A stretch of DNA of 28,821 nucleotides, from NCBI GenBank assembly GCA_900765525.1, contig CAAFRY010000325.1, forward strand, positions 1 through 28,821. The letters run 5' to 3'. Every line of letters begins with the position of its first letter. The stretch's first letter is position 1. Below, one piece after another: positions 1 through 7,568 of this stretch. This stretch comes from an uncultured Blautia sp. GTDB taxonomy: Bacteria > Bacillota > Clostridia > Lachnospirales > Lachnospiraceae. The notes under the pieces were generated by a model, which was not told the origin of the DNA, searched no databases, and saw only the letters and a program-made list of their open reading frames with translations. A program made the position numbers and the translations under genes.

Positions 1-81
1 AAGCAAAAGAAATTTATGGGGGGGGAAAATGACAATGAGGTATCCGGCTGCAAACTGACGACAGCCAGCGAGGATTTGTAG
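1..81 (+). CDS. C-terminal end of an unidentified gene (partial)
   Basis: An open frame enters from the left edge and ends with TAG at 79-81, giving the last 26 residues of a protein (ending TTASEDL). A hairpin terminator follows 30 bases later, which supports a real gene end rather than a chance frame. The tail is too short to assign to a family. Its position beside the recombinase remnant means it could be either mobile-element cargo or host flank. Confidence 0.4.
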   Translation, partial: KQKKFMGGENDNEVSGCKLTTASEDL

Positions 82-110
82 CTGACAGTATCGGCTCATT
101 TTGATGTAAC

Positions 111-141
111 GGCGAATTGGCATTTTACACGCCAATTCGCC
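111..141 (+). terminator. Intrinsic terminator after the left-edge gene
   Basis: A perfect 11-bp inverted repeat (GGCGAATTGGC / GCCAATTCGCC) encloses a 9-base loop. An AT-rich tail with a short T run follows on the plus strand. It lies 30 bases downstream of the partial plus-strand frame ending at 81. Confidence 0.7.
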
Positions 142-172
142 ATTTTCATTATATAAAAAATAATCTTTTCTA

Positions 173-204
173 TTGGGGCTCCCTCCGCAAGGAAGGTGCC
201 CCAA
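173..204 (-). terminator. Imperfect palindrome downstream of the recombinase; terminator or element end
   Basis: Two 14-base arms (TTGGGGCTCCCTCC and GGAAGGTGCCCCAA) pair with two mismatches around the tetraloop GCAA. Read on the minus strand, the stem is followed by an A/T-rich stretch containing a six-T run about 14 bases on, so it could end the recombinase transcript. Its place just outside the recombinase gene also fits a binding site or terminal repeat of the element. The sequence does not decide between these. Confidence 0.45.
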
Positions 205-238
205 GGCTTTGTATCTCAAATTAAATATTGTTGTGTTT

Positions 239-267
239 AAACGGGGTAGCAAGCTGCTATGCCGTTT
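239..267. repeat. Palindrome overlapping the recombinase stop codon
   Basis: The sequence has the form AAACGG-2-TAGCA-3-TGCTA-2-CCGTTT, an interrupted dyad of 6+5 bp arms. The TAG stop of the recombinase (257-259, minus strand) lies within its right half. Large serine recombinases act on partly palindromic att sites that often sit beside their own gene, so this is a candidate att half-site. A transcription role is equally possible. Confidence 0.35.
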
Positions 268-1099
268 TTGTTACTCTTGTAGCTTTGTTCTGTATATGCT
301 CTTGGAAGTATTCTTCTATTTCTTCGGGAGAAGGCTCTCGGATAATGCCGACACCGTTATAGTGAATTTCTACGCTTTGGTGACGCTTGCCGTCTTTGTA
401 TTTTGCTTTGCCGACTACAATCTTCTGTATAAATTCGTGTACGATTTCGGGCGTTAGCTCCGTAAGCTGCGTTACTTTCTTTGCTTTGTCGATAAAACGC
501 TGTAAGCCTTCGGTTGCAATTTGAGCATTTTCAAGTTCGCTTTCCAATTCGGGAACGCTTGTTTTTAAGTTTTCCTGCTCGTATTCCAAAGACATTGACA
601 TTGTAGCAAAGCGGTCATCATTTATCTTTCCCGTTGCATTATCCTCATAAAGCTTTTGAATAATGCTGCCAATCTCTCGGATACGCCGATTGGCTTTATT
701 CAGTTCTCTGCGTTTTTCGGCAAGTTCAGCTTTCTTCTGTTCACCGAAATTTTCAAGCTGTTTTTGTACAAATAGCTTTTCATAAGACTGCACATACCAC
801 AATACCCGCTGCATACTTTCAAGAACAAGGCTCTCTATCACTTTTTCTCGGATATAGTGTGCGGAGCATACATCGGAATTTTTGCAGTATGAGGAACAGA
901 AGAAATAGGCTTGCTTACGCTTGTAGTTATTGGTTACACTATAATACAGTTTTTCTCCGCAATCGGCACAGTATAGAAGTACCGAAAACATACTCACTAT
1001 TCCGCTTTTTGTCGGTCTGCGTCGGTGCTGTCTTAATTCCTGCACAAGTGCAAAGGTTTCTCGGTCAATGATAGCAGGATGCATATTTTCAAAAACTTG
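257..1099 (-). pseudogene. Large serine recombinase (TndX/TnpX type), C-terminal part after an in-frame TGA
   Basis: This is the C-terminal half of a large serine recombinase of the Tn4451 TnpX/TndX class, which excises and integrates elements through a serine-DNA intermediate. It reads in the same frame as the segment upstream and is separated from it only by TGA at 1100-1102, where relatives as I recall them have Trp. Visible parts are HPAIIDRETF, a zinc beta-ribbon (CADC, then CSSYC and a later Cys/His pair), a coiled-coil around residues 115-150 of the segment rich in K/E/R, and a C-terminal DUF4368-like domain (TPEIVHEFIQKI). An ATG at 1084 could start a 275-aa fragment, but the catalytic resolvase domain is absent, so no activity is expected. 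The gene ends inside a palindrome at 239-267. Confidence 0.85.
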
Positions 1100-2056
1100 T
1101 CATTCTTCCTGCGGTCTTTCAAAACGCTTTTTCAATTTGAAAGACTTACTTGTAGTACGGAAATTAACAGTATCTCCGCAGTATTCCTGCTTATCAAGGA
1201 TACTTGACACTGTGTCTGCACACCGATTAAACGGTCTTTCGGACGGTTTACTCCATTTCCTCCCGATACTATTCCAATACTCCGTAGGCGTCATAATTTC
1301 GTCAGCTTTCAGGCGTTTTGCTATCTGTGTCGGTCCGAGTCCAGATATGCAAAGGTCAAAGATTTTTTTGACAACCTTTGCGGCAGACTCATCAATTATC
1401 CATACATTTTTATTTTCGGGAGATTTCATATACCCGAACGGCGGATTCGTGGTTAAAGGCTTGCCGTTTTCATCTAATGCCTTTGCAGATTTCCATTTCT
1501 TTGAATGGCTAACCTGATAAATCACCTCTTTGACCGTTCCGACAAGCTCTGGATTTTTACAATGCTTCGACCACTTAATTTCCTTATCTACCACAGACAG
1601 AGTCATAATGTGCAGATGATAATGGTAAACAGGATAGCTGTAAACATCGGATATAAAGAGATTGACCTCGTCGGCGTGCATTACGGCGGATAGGATATTA
1701 TCTTTGCCGTACAGTTTTTCAGCAAAGTGATAGGCTTCTTCATAAAACCGCTTTGCAAATTCATAACCGCCGTTACACTCAAAGTAATCGGTATTGACAT
1801 CAAATATCATTTCGTCAAAAACTTTAGCATTAGCTTTCAGACCTCTCAGAGAAACCGTACCCTCGGCAACCATTTTTTCAAGCTGCTGATTATAGGTTAA
1901 ATCTCTGCAGTCCTTAAAGTGAATGTTCATATCGGTACGGGATAAATCAACATTCATATTTTCGTAGTTGTCGTTCTTACGCTCAATGTGTCGTTCAAAC
2001 TTACAAACGCTTTCCTGCGTTCTTTGCATTACCCTTGCAACGGAATAATCGGGCAT
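1100..2056 (-). pseudogene. MobV/Pre relaxase N-terminus fused in frame to a serine recombinase middle region
   Basis: Residues 1 to about 195 are the start of a MobV/Pre mobilization relaxase (TnpZ in Tn4451). The start is MPDYSVARVMQ; the probable metal-binding histidines are in YHYHLH at about 144-149, and the SHSKKW motif is at 183-188. From about residue 200 (PFGYMKSP, IIDESAAKVVKKIF, GLGPTQIAKRL, SIGRKWS, CGDTVNF) the sequence is the recombinase domain of a TnpX-like serine recombinase. Both parents are normally 400-560 aa and adjacent in such elements, so a deletion has joined them in frame near 1445-1490. The frame stops at TGA 1100-1102 and continues as recombinase beyond it. The ATG at 2056 has an AAGGTG ribosome binding site. 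The C-terminal part of the relaxase and the catalytic serine domain of the recombinase are both lost. Confidence 0.85.
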
Positions 2057-2132
2057 CGTATCACCTTCTTTCTTTTTCGAATTGTATGTTCATTTCAAAA
2101 TTCAAATATGTGTAGGAACAGAGTACATCCCT

Positions 2133-2190
2133 GTTACGCACTTTTTCAAAGTGCGTAACCCACTATGACACTTTCAGCCTTACGGCTGCA
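2133..2190 (-). other. Putative MobV-type origin of transfer (oriT)
   Basis: On the minus strand, the relaxase strand, the bases ATAGTGGGTTA match 10 of 11 of the pMV158 nick region ATAGTGTG/TTA. Immediately 3' is a perfect 12-bp hairpin (GTTACGCACTTT, 3-base loop, 2133-2159). An alternative pairing AAAGTG/CACTTT brackets the nick, as the overlapping inverted repeats of pMV158 do. A 14-base hairpin (CAGCC/GGCTG) lies on the other side at about 2176-2189. The site is about 80 bases upstream of the relaxase start, the usual oriT place for MobV. The pMV158 match is from memory. Confidence 0.65.
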
Positions 2191-2394
2191 AAGATGTCGT
2201 GGGCTCTCCGAGGGGCAAAGGCACTCTTTGAAAAGAGTAGCTCTGCACTCCGCAGAAACTTTTACTGCCACTTTACCCAAAGGTTGTTCCTGCCTCTGTT
2301 TTTTTCAGCGGCGTTTTCTCGCTCGTTTCTGTGAAGAAAGTCTTGGCGGAGTATCCCATTTGGACGGTCATCCAGTTGAGAATCAGCAAAACAA

Positions 2395-2472
2395 AAAGCC
2401 GATACACAGAAACACCAAAACAGCAAAAAACTTTTTCTTGCTATTGTTTTGATGAAACTATGTATCGGCTTT
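2395..2472. repeat. Long stem-loop
   Basis: The outer arms AAAGCCGATACA (2395-2406) and TGTATCGGCTTT (2461-2472) pair perfectly. An inner pair (AAAACAGCAA and TTGCTATTGTTTT, with a 3-base bulge) extends the structure toward the centre. Possible roles are a single-strand replication or transfer signal of a plasmid-derived element, or a bidirectional terminator. Nothing distinguishes these. Confidence 0.5.
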
Positions 2473-2488
2473 GAAATTCAAATCCGTG

Positions 2489-2560
2489 TTGTCTGCTCTT
2501 TAACCAACCCGCAGGCAGACAATACGTAAATGGCTGGTACGGCAATGTTCGGCTTGCCGT
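2489..2560. repeat. Two consecutive hairpins
   Basis: TTGTCTGC (2489-2496) pairs with GCAGACAA (2515-2522). ACGGCAA (2539-2545) pairs with TTGCCGT (2554-2560). They follow the long stem-loop and complete a cluster of folded DNA between the relaxase and the cargo gene. Confidence 0.45.
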
Positions 2561-2700
2561 TAGCTCTTCCTAAAAATATTTCATTTGTATTTTGTTGTTA
2601 CTTTCGTAATGGAATTTTTAATTTTACCGCAAAACACCTCTTTTGTCAAGGCCAAAACATATTATTTTGCCCGTTTGCGATAGATTTATTCAGATGAGTA

Positions 2701-2709
2701 TGGTATAAT
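2701..2709 (+). promoter_or_regulatory. Extended -10 promoter of the cargo module
   Basis: TGGTATAAT (TGN plus consensus TATAAT at 2704-2709) lies about 50 bases upstream of the cargo gene start. No convincing -35 box is present at the usual distance, as is common for extended -10 promoters. It gives the cargo genes transcription independent of the minus-strand element genes. Confidence 0.55.
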
Positions 2710-2758
2710 TTTTGTGTAAATACCGGTAGATATTGAAATTCACGAGGAAATGATTGCT

Positions 2759-5143
2759 ATGGACGATAAAAAACAACTTCAAATTGAACTTGTTCCGAAT
2801 AATGAAATGGCTGCTGCAAATGAATATGACTTCGACAAAATCATTTTCGACTTAGATAGTCAAGTCGATTTGTTATCAAGCCAAGCGGATAAATATGATT
2901 ATTTAGTGTCTGTTGGTAGCGGAATACTTTGCGGCTTGCTTGATATTCTTTGGGTTGGAGAGTTCAGTTTAGAGCGAGGACGAAATGTAGCGAACGATAA
3001 AGTTGACGAATTCGTTAAAAAGACAGCCAAGATACTTGGATGTAAAGATAATGATTTACAGTCTTCAGTTAAATTCCTCGAAAAGAAATTTCCTATTCCA
3101 AGTGACGGAAACACACATGATTTTGGTGGCGGTCTGCAACATCATCTTCGTGATTTTGCCCATCATCCAACGATTGTGGGATTGATGTTTTCACTGCTTA
3201 CACAATTTACTTTAAAATCATACGGCACAGATGTAAATGGTTGTTTTATGGTTGTGGATGTTCCTGAAAAGAGCAAGATTTTTATAGGTAAAGATGTTCC
3301 TACTAAAATATTGTTTGGTACTCTCGTTTGGTTTTTTCACCTTGTCAGCGATGTGGCAGGGTCAAGCAGTTCAGCTGGAAAAAGCGGTGGAACAGGAATA
3401 CCCGGTCCTATACTTTCTTTAGCAAAAGAATTATCAGTGCTTCCCATTTTTAAAAATATAAAGATTGATGATAATTCTCTTTCTGTGCTTTTGTCAAAAC
3501 TCTTTAATGGAACTTTATTTGCAAAGCACGATGAATCTGGAGAAATCGTTAAAGATACAATATTAAAGTTTGATTTGCGTGGAGAACTTGGTGTTGGAAT
3601 TGAACTTGGGCGACAAGCCATTCCTGTTATTGCAAATGAATGTATCGTAAGGACTTTTTATTTTCTTCGTCGTTTTGCAATAGAAATGCGTGCAAATAAT
3701 ATTCATTTAATTTCTGAATTGAAGAATATTGACTGGGTAAAAGTAAAGCCAACGAATAATCCGACAATTGTAAGAATGCTTGTAATTTCAACTGGAGTTT
3801 TTACCACTCTCGACATAGGTGAAGCTGTAATCTCTCAAAAATATTGGGTTTCTGTTAACTATATAGGTGTTGGACGGTTTGCTATTGCCATAGGTGAAGA
3901 TATAAATTGGTGCTTAAAAGCCAGAAAAGTCAAAAAAGTTAAGCAAATGTATGAAGACATAAAACGATTTTCATTTACACAGTCAGATGAAAAAATTTAC
4001 GAAAGAATAGGCAACGATATGGATATAGATAAACTTGGTTTAACAGTCGAGCAGACAGAAGTTTTATATAATCTCGAATACTATAAAACGCTAAACGATA
4101 TAAAGAATACAAAATTGCCAATTAACAACGATAGAATAAAACAATTAAAGCAAGAATGGCTTGAAGAGTGGAAAAATTATATATCAAACGGATTTGCGAG
4201 CTTTTTGCAAATTGAAGGTGCTGAACTTCATTGGTATGGCAATGAAGAAGAACTAATACAAAAAGTAGAAGAAAACAAGCCACATAATACTTGGTTTCGT
4301 TTGGCTCTACTTGAAGCTATGCTTTTTGAACCATACTATCCGTTAGGTCTTGAAAAAGATAAAAAGGGCAACGATATACCAAGCCGAAAATATAAGGAAC
4401 TTCAAAATATCATTAGTGGGTATAAAAAAAGTGTTGGCGATAGTTATCTTGATTTGCTTTTCAACGGTGATTATTATACAAAAGGCTATATAAACAGACT
4501 TAGAAAATGTTACGATAAAGTATTGCATGAGTTAAATGAAGTTCTAAAAACTGTATTAACATCGGTAACTGTTACTGCTGTCATTGTGATTGTTGCTATT
4601 GCAACAGCAGGAGCATTTGCGCCTGCAATCGCCGTTGCTTTGGTCGGCTCAAATTTTGCAGGACTCAGCGGTGCAGCCCTGACCAGCGCTTGTTTGGCTT
4701 ATCTTGGCGGCGGTGCGATTGCGATAGGTGGATTAGGAATGGCAGGAGGTACAGCAGCTATTGTAGGCGGCGGTGCTATTCTTGGACTTGGTGTCGGTGC
4801 AGGTGTAGGTGGTGCTGTTGGTGCAGTAGGTTTGATGGGTAAGCAAAACACCATTATGCAGTCTGCAAAGTTACTCGTATCAGTTAGAGAAATATTCCTT
4901 AATGATGAACACGATGTTGAATACTCAAACAGTATTTACGAAAAGTATGTTCAGAATATCACGGAAATTGAAAAAGGCTTAGTTGAGTTAAGACTAAAGG
5001 AAGATGTGGCAAGCGAAAAAGAGAAGAAAGAATTAAAGGACAAAATCAAAAAGACGCAAGAGTCTGTCGAGGCTATGAAAATTGCACGCAAGAGCCTACT
5101 AAAATTCAAAACTTCTTTTGAAGAAGGATTAAAAACATCTTAA
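2759..5143 (+). CDS. Large protein of unknown function with a Gly-rich hydrophobic block
   Basis: A 794-aa protein I cannot place in a family. The ATG at 2759 is preferred because GAGG at 2744-2747 is 11 bases upstream; an ATG at 2750 would be only 2 bases from it. Positions below count from 2750. Residues 1-595 are mostly soluble, with a His-rich patch (HHLRDFAHHP, 131-140), a conserved-looking stretch FGTLVWFFHLVSDVAG (189-204) and a flexible Ser/Gly loop (205-219). Residues 601-623 look like a membrane helix. Residues 624-696 form a long Gly/Ala block with GxxxG-like spacing (LGGGAIAIGGLGMAGG), like membrane-inserting segments of effector proteins. Residues 735-785 are a charged coiled coil. 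The gene is plus-strand cargo inside a decayed minus-strand element, is intact while its neighbours are broken, and is followed by a zinc-ribbon gene. A defence or toxin-like membrane effector is an inference, not shown. Confidence 0.8.
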   Translation: MDDKKQLQIELVPNNEMAAANEYDFDKIIFDLDSQVDLLSSQADKYDYLVSVGSGILCGLLDILWVGEFSLERGRNVANDKVDEFVKKTAKILGCKDNDLQSSVKFLEKKFPIPSDGNTHDFGGGLQHHLRDFAHHPTIVGLMFSLLTQFTLKSYGTDVNGCFMVVDVPEKSKIFIGKDVPTKILFGTLVWFFHLVSDVAGSSSSAGKSGGTGIPGPILSLAKELSVLPIFKNIKIDDNSLSVLLSKLFNGTLFAKHDESGEIVKDTILKFDLRGELGVGIELGRQAIPVIANECIVRTFYFLRRFAIEMRANNIHLISELKNIDWVKVKPTNNPTIVRMLVISTGVFTTLDIGEAVISQKYWVSVNYIGVGRFAIAIGEDINWCLKARKVKKVKQMYEDIKRFSFTQSDEKIYERIGNDMDIDKLGLTVEQTEVLYNLEYYKTLNDIKNTKLPINNDRIKQLKQEWLEEWKNYISNGFASFLQIEGAELHWYGNEEELIQKVEENKPHNTWFRLALLEAMLFEPYYPLGLEKDKKGNDIPSRKYKELQNIISGYKKSVGDSYLDLLFNGDYYTKGYINRLRKCYDKVLHELNEVLKTVLTSVTVTAVIVIVAIATAGAFAPAIAVALVGSNFAGLSGAALTSACLAYLGGGAIAIGGLGMAGGTAAIVGGGAILGLGVGAGVGGAVGAVGLMGKQNTIMQSAKLLVSVREIFLNDEHDVEYSNSIYEKYVQNITEIEKGLVELRLKEDVASEKEKKELKDKIKKTQESVEAMKIARKSLLKFKTSFEEGLKTS

Positions 5144-5173
5144 ATTATGCTATCATAAAAAGGAGGCGAAATA

Positions 5174-5371
5174 ATGAAAGGGATGTCCATAGTACAATGT
5201 GATAAATGCTTAAAAAAATACGCTTACAAAAGCACGGGTAATCCTTATCCAGGAGGCAAAGATAGAGAGACTGCTATATGTCCATACTGTGGAGCAGAAG
5301 GTCCGTCTGAGTTTATAAGCGGTTTCATTTATACATATAAACTTGATGACGAAGGAAATATTATTTATTGA
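5174..5371 (+). CDS. Small zinc-ribbon protein
   Basis: A 65-aa protein with CDKC at 9-12 and CPYC at 36-39, a four-cysteine zinc-ribbon arrangement, followed by an acidic tail ending DDEGNIIY. It has a strong AAGGAGG ribosome binding site and starts 30 bases after the large cargo gene, so the two are probably co-transcribed. A hairpin terminator follows at once. It could be an accessory or regulatory partner of the upstream protein. No specific function can be assigned. Confidence 0.75.
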   Translation: MKGMSIVQCDKCLKKYAYKSTGNPYPGGKDRETAICPYCGAEGPSEFISGFIYTYKLDDEGNIIY

Positions 5372-5383
5372 TTTCAGGAAAAC

Positions 5384-5410
5384 AGCCTCAGACTAAAACG
5401 GTCTGAGGCT
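5384..5410 (+). terminator. Intrinsic terminator closing the cargo module
   Basis: A perfect 10-bp stem (AGCCTCAGAC / GTCTGAGGCT) with a 7-base loop is followed by ATTAGTTTTAT. An A-rich stretch on the other side makes it potentially bidirectional, so it may also end the convergent tnpV transcript. Confidence 0.8.
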
Positions 5411-5417
5411 ATTAGTT

Positions 5418-5795
5418 TTATGCGAATATAATCTCCTTGTTTACCATTTCAATAGCAGCGTTACAAATATTATTCATTTTGTCAACCCACGCCATTTGAG
5501 CGATTGTTTTAAGTTGTTCCGTCACACCCTCACGCTCTGCCATCTGCACCACCAACCGAGAAAACATTTCCTCTGCCTACTCATCAATATCAGCAAGATA
5601 ACTGTTCATCTTGCAAGATGTAAGCAGATTTGTGTAAAAGACACGCTTATGCTGCTTGATATACCGCAAGTGTCGTTGTCCCCAAATACCGATTACAGTT
5701 TCTTTTTCGGGTGATAAGGTAAGGGCGGGAAAATAATAATCACCTTGTAGAGTGTAGCTGATGCCTGTTTTTTCATCAATGTAATGCTGTTTCAT
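5418..5795 (-). pseudogene. tnpV: TnpV, transposon-encoded protein, interrupted by TAG
   Basis: The frame reads MKQHYIDEKTGISYTL, then IGIWGQRHLRYIKQHKR, then NSYLADIDE, the signature of TnpV from Tn4451-class elements. TnpV is a small accessory protein of unclear role. At codon 73 (5577-5579) a TAG stands where relatives as I recall them have Gln. The frame then continues unbroken through AEEMFSRLVVQMAEREGVTE and MNNICNAAIEMVN to TAA at 5418, giving the normal total of about 125 codons. A GGAGG site seven bases before the ATG supports the start. The change CAG to TAG is a single transition. The gene shows that the flanking region belongs to a Tn4451-like element. Confidence 0.85.
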
Positions 5796-5857
5796 TTCGT
5801 AATCCTCCAAATATATTGATTTTCCTACAATTTCAATCAATCTGGCTGATTGCAAAG

Positions 5858-5899
5858 CATAAGGGAGAAGCTACTTCCTTATGTAGCCTCTCCCTTATG
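5858..5899 (+). terminator. Strong hairpin with T-rich tail
   Basis: An 11-bp stem (CATAAGGGAGA / TCTCCCTTATG), one mismatch and a further 5 bp (GCTAC / GTAGC) enclose an 8-base loop. A T-rich tract follows on the plus strand. No plus-strand gene ends nearby. It may insulate the right edge of the mobile element or mark its junction. Confidence 0.6.
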
Positions 5900-6081
5900 A
5901 GTCTTCTTTATTTTTTCTTCTTTTTCAAAAAAACCAGCCTAAAACCGCTATATTTTTAAAGTTTATATTGAGTAATCCCCAATTTTTTATTGCCTTTCAA
6001 TATTGCCATTATACCACTTATTCGGTGCAGCCACAATTCCATATCACGCCGTTTGCTCTGCGTTAGAGTACCCATTCTGCT

Positions 6082-6651
6082 TTAATTTGTTTCATAACGC
6101 TCAACCTTCTTATTTTCAATAATCAGTAAAATACAAAAAATTATCTCTGTGATAAGCATAAATACTGCTATAAAAAATGTGGGAGCATATATTCCAAGCA
6201 ATAATACAATAATCGGTATCAATACAGAAAAAACATAATATGTTTTTGATTGATATAGCCAACCATATGGCAAAAGATGAGCTCCAAAAATTATAGCATA
6301 AACCATCAGCATTTTTTCTGGTATAACCGCATATACCCACATAGCAATTAATATATAAATCATTTGATTAAGTGAAATAAGCAGCCCTAATCCTGAAAGT
6401 GGATTTTCTTTATTTTGAAAATCAATCTTCAAAATTTTCGAGAATAAAAAAGCCAATGGCACCAATGGTGTTGAACAGCAAAAGGTGAATAAGTTTTTCG
6501 CCATAATCGGCAATGAGGATATATGGATACCTAAGACTGCTACCCAAACGAAAACAGAAGCAGCAATAAAATGTAATCCTCTTTTTTGTTTTCTTATATT
6601 ATCTTCTCTCAGTTCTTGCAATGTTGATACTAACTCTTTTCTATTTTCCAT
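6082..6651 (-). CDS. Six-helix membrane protein (DUF7010-like)
   Basis: A 189-aa polytopic protein with hydrophobic helices near residues 26-46, 52-72, 86-108, 112-130, 139-154 and 157-177, and a conserved-looking stretch PEKMLMVYAIIFGAHLLPYGWLY in the middle. I believe it matches DUF7010, without certainty. It is the third gene of a LytTR operon and overlaps the end of the preceding gene by 11 bases. An AGAGGAG site lies eight bases before the ATG. By context it is a membrane partner or effector of the LytTR regulator. Confidence 0.75.
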   Translation of the reverse strand: MENRKELVSTLQELREDNIRKQKRGLHFIAASVFVWVAVLGIHISSLPIMAKNLFTFCCSTPLVPLAFLFSKILKIDFQNKENPLSGLGLLISLNQMIYILIAMWVYAVIPEKMLMVYAIIFGAHLLPYGWLYQSKTYYVFSVLIPIIVLLLGIYAPTFFIAVFMLITEIIFCILLIIENKKVERYETN

Positions 6652-7105
6652 TTGCTTTTCTCCTCTGCTGTTGATACTTCATCAAGGCTTGGGTATAAAT
6701 TTCTCCTTGCTTATTGCTATACCACTGGTATATAGCAATACAAATAAAATAAAGAACACATATAATTCCGATAAAAATTAACCATTGAATAAGTGTTCCC
6801 ATACCGCTGAAAAAACCAATCCAATAGAAGTTTAGACACTCATATAAGCTAAACAATGCCATAAAGCAGGTTAATCTTTTTGTGAAAGTCCAATTCTTAA
6901 TAAAAACTTTTGTAAAAAGAATATTAAAAATCCACACGCCACCAATCACAAAAAGCAGTAGTTTAGTTAACATACTTACTGAAATTTGTTGTTGATTGGA
7001 AATATGGCAGTATGCTATCCAGATGATAAGAAGCCATGTCGTGCAAAAGGCAATCCCATTTCTCATCCAAACAAAAAATTTTATGATATTTTTGTTATTT
7101 TTCAT
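6641..7105 (-). CDS. Four-helix membrane protein in a LytTR operon (DUF3021-like position)
   Basis: A 154-aa protein starting MKNNKNIIKFFVWMRNG, chosen because AGGAGG lies six bases upstream; longer frames lack such a site. Hydrophobic helices lie near 18-33, 44-65, 77-99 and 103-127, followed by a basic cytosolic tail. Small four-helix proteins (often DUF3021) next to a stand-alone LytTR protein act as membrane antagonists or sensors in LytTR regulatory systems such as HdrRM and BrsRM of streptococci. The DUF3021 assignment here rests on size, topology and neighbour rather than on clear motifs. Confidence 0.75.
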   Translation of the reverse strand: MKNNKNIIKFFVWMRNGIAFCTTWLLIIWIAYCHISNQQQISVSMLTKLLLFVIGGVWIFNILFTKVFIKNWTFTKRLTCFMALFSLYECLNFYWIGFFSGMGTLIQWLIFIGIICVLYFICIAIYQWYSNKQGEIYTQALMKYQQQRRKANGK

Positions 7106-7115
7106 TGCTATCCTC

Positions 7116-7550
7116 CTATATTGATAATAGTTTCCGTACAAACGGTACATATTTTCTTGAAATATATAATAACTCTCCATTGCACAATGTTACTAAAATA
7201 GTGCGATTTAACTCTGGTTTTAGGGAGCGGATTTTATTTATGTTTACGATAAGTGACTTTGAAATTCGTATAAAGTCTTTATCGGATAAAATTTCCTCTA
7301 GTTCATATAACCTTTGTTTGATTTCCATAACATCTTCCTGCGTGTATAGAAATGTATGATTATCTACAGATTCGAAGTATAATACTTCTGATAAATTTAC
7401 CAAAAATTGCGTGCCATCTTTTTGAGCATACAATTTATTGTCAAATGATTCAATATGCGCTTTTAATCGCATTACTTCGGCATCAATCTTATTGCACTGA
7501 ATAATTACGCTTAATGTTTCTTTTATGTGTTCAATAATCTGAATATCCAT
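7116..7550 (-). CDS. LytTR-domain DNA-binding regulator without receiver domain
   Basis: A 144-aa protein. Residues 1-45 form an N-terminal helical region, and residues 48-142 a LytTR domain (VLYFESVDNHTFLYT, LEEILSDKDFIRISKSLIVNINKI, SRKYVPFVRKLL). No response-regulator receiver domain is present, so it is a stand-alone LytTR protein. It starts with a very good AAAGGAGG site and is the first gene of a three-gene operon, ten bases before the next start. Such regulators usually bind paired sites in their own promoter and are restrained by a co-encoded membrane protein. Confidence 0.9.
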   Translation of the reverse strand: MDIQIIEHIKETLSVIIQCNKIDAEVMRLKAHIESFDNKLYAQKDGTQFLVNLSEVLYFESVDNHTFLYTQEDVMEIKQRLYELEEILSDKDFIRISKSLIVNINKIRSLKPELNRTILVTLCNGELLYISRKYVPFVRKLLSI

Positions 7551-7568
7551 ATGGCACCTCCTTTGATT

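Larger units (their letters stand above)
2057..2749. other. Non-coding, hairpin-rich region between the relaxase and the cargo gene
   Basis: About 690 bases with no gene I can support. It contains, left to right, the relaxase leader, a MobV-type oriT (2133-2190), a long stem-loop (2395-2472), two smaller hairpins (2489-2560), and an AT-rich stretch with the cargo promoter. Short frames exist on both strands but show no family features. Confidence 0.6.
173..5900. mobile_element. Degenerate Tn4451/Tn4453-like mobilizable element
   Basis: The recombinase remnant, MobV relaxase remnant, oriT and tnpV together are the hallmark genes of Tn4451-class integrative mobilizable elements. Both marker loci are broken: a relaxase-recombinase deletion fusion with TGA, and tnpV with TAG. 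The element can therefore no longer move by itself. The plus-strand two-gene cargo occupies the place where such elements carry resistance genes. The boundaries given are approximate and set by the outermost palindromes; target-site duplications or att cores were not identified. Confidence 0.6.

Noticed and set aside
1085..1102. Frameshift between relaxase chimera and recombinase remnant
   Set aside because: The two parts are in the same frame; only a TGA codon separates them, so it is a nonsense change and not a frameshift.
2165..2452. Plus-strand frame of 95 codons beside oriT
   Set aside because: It runs through the hairpin arms, has no ribosome binding site and shows no protein features; it is best explained by the non-coding oriT region.
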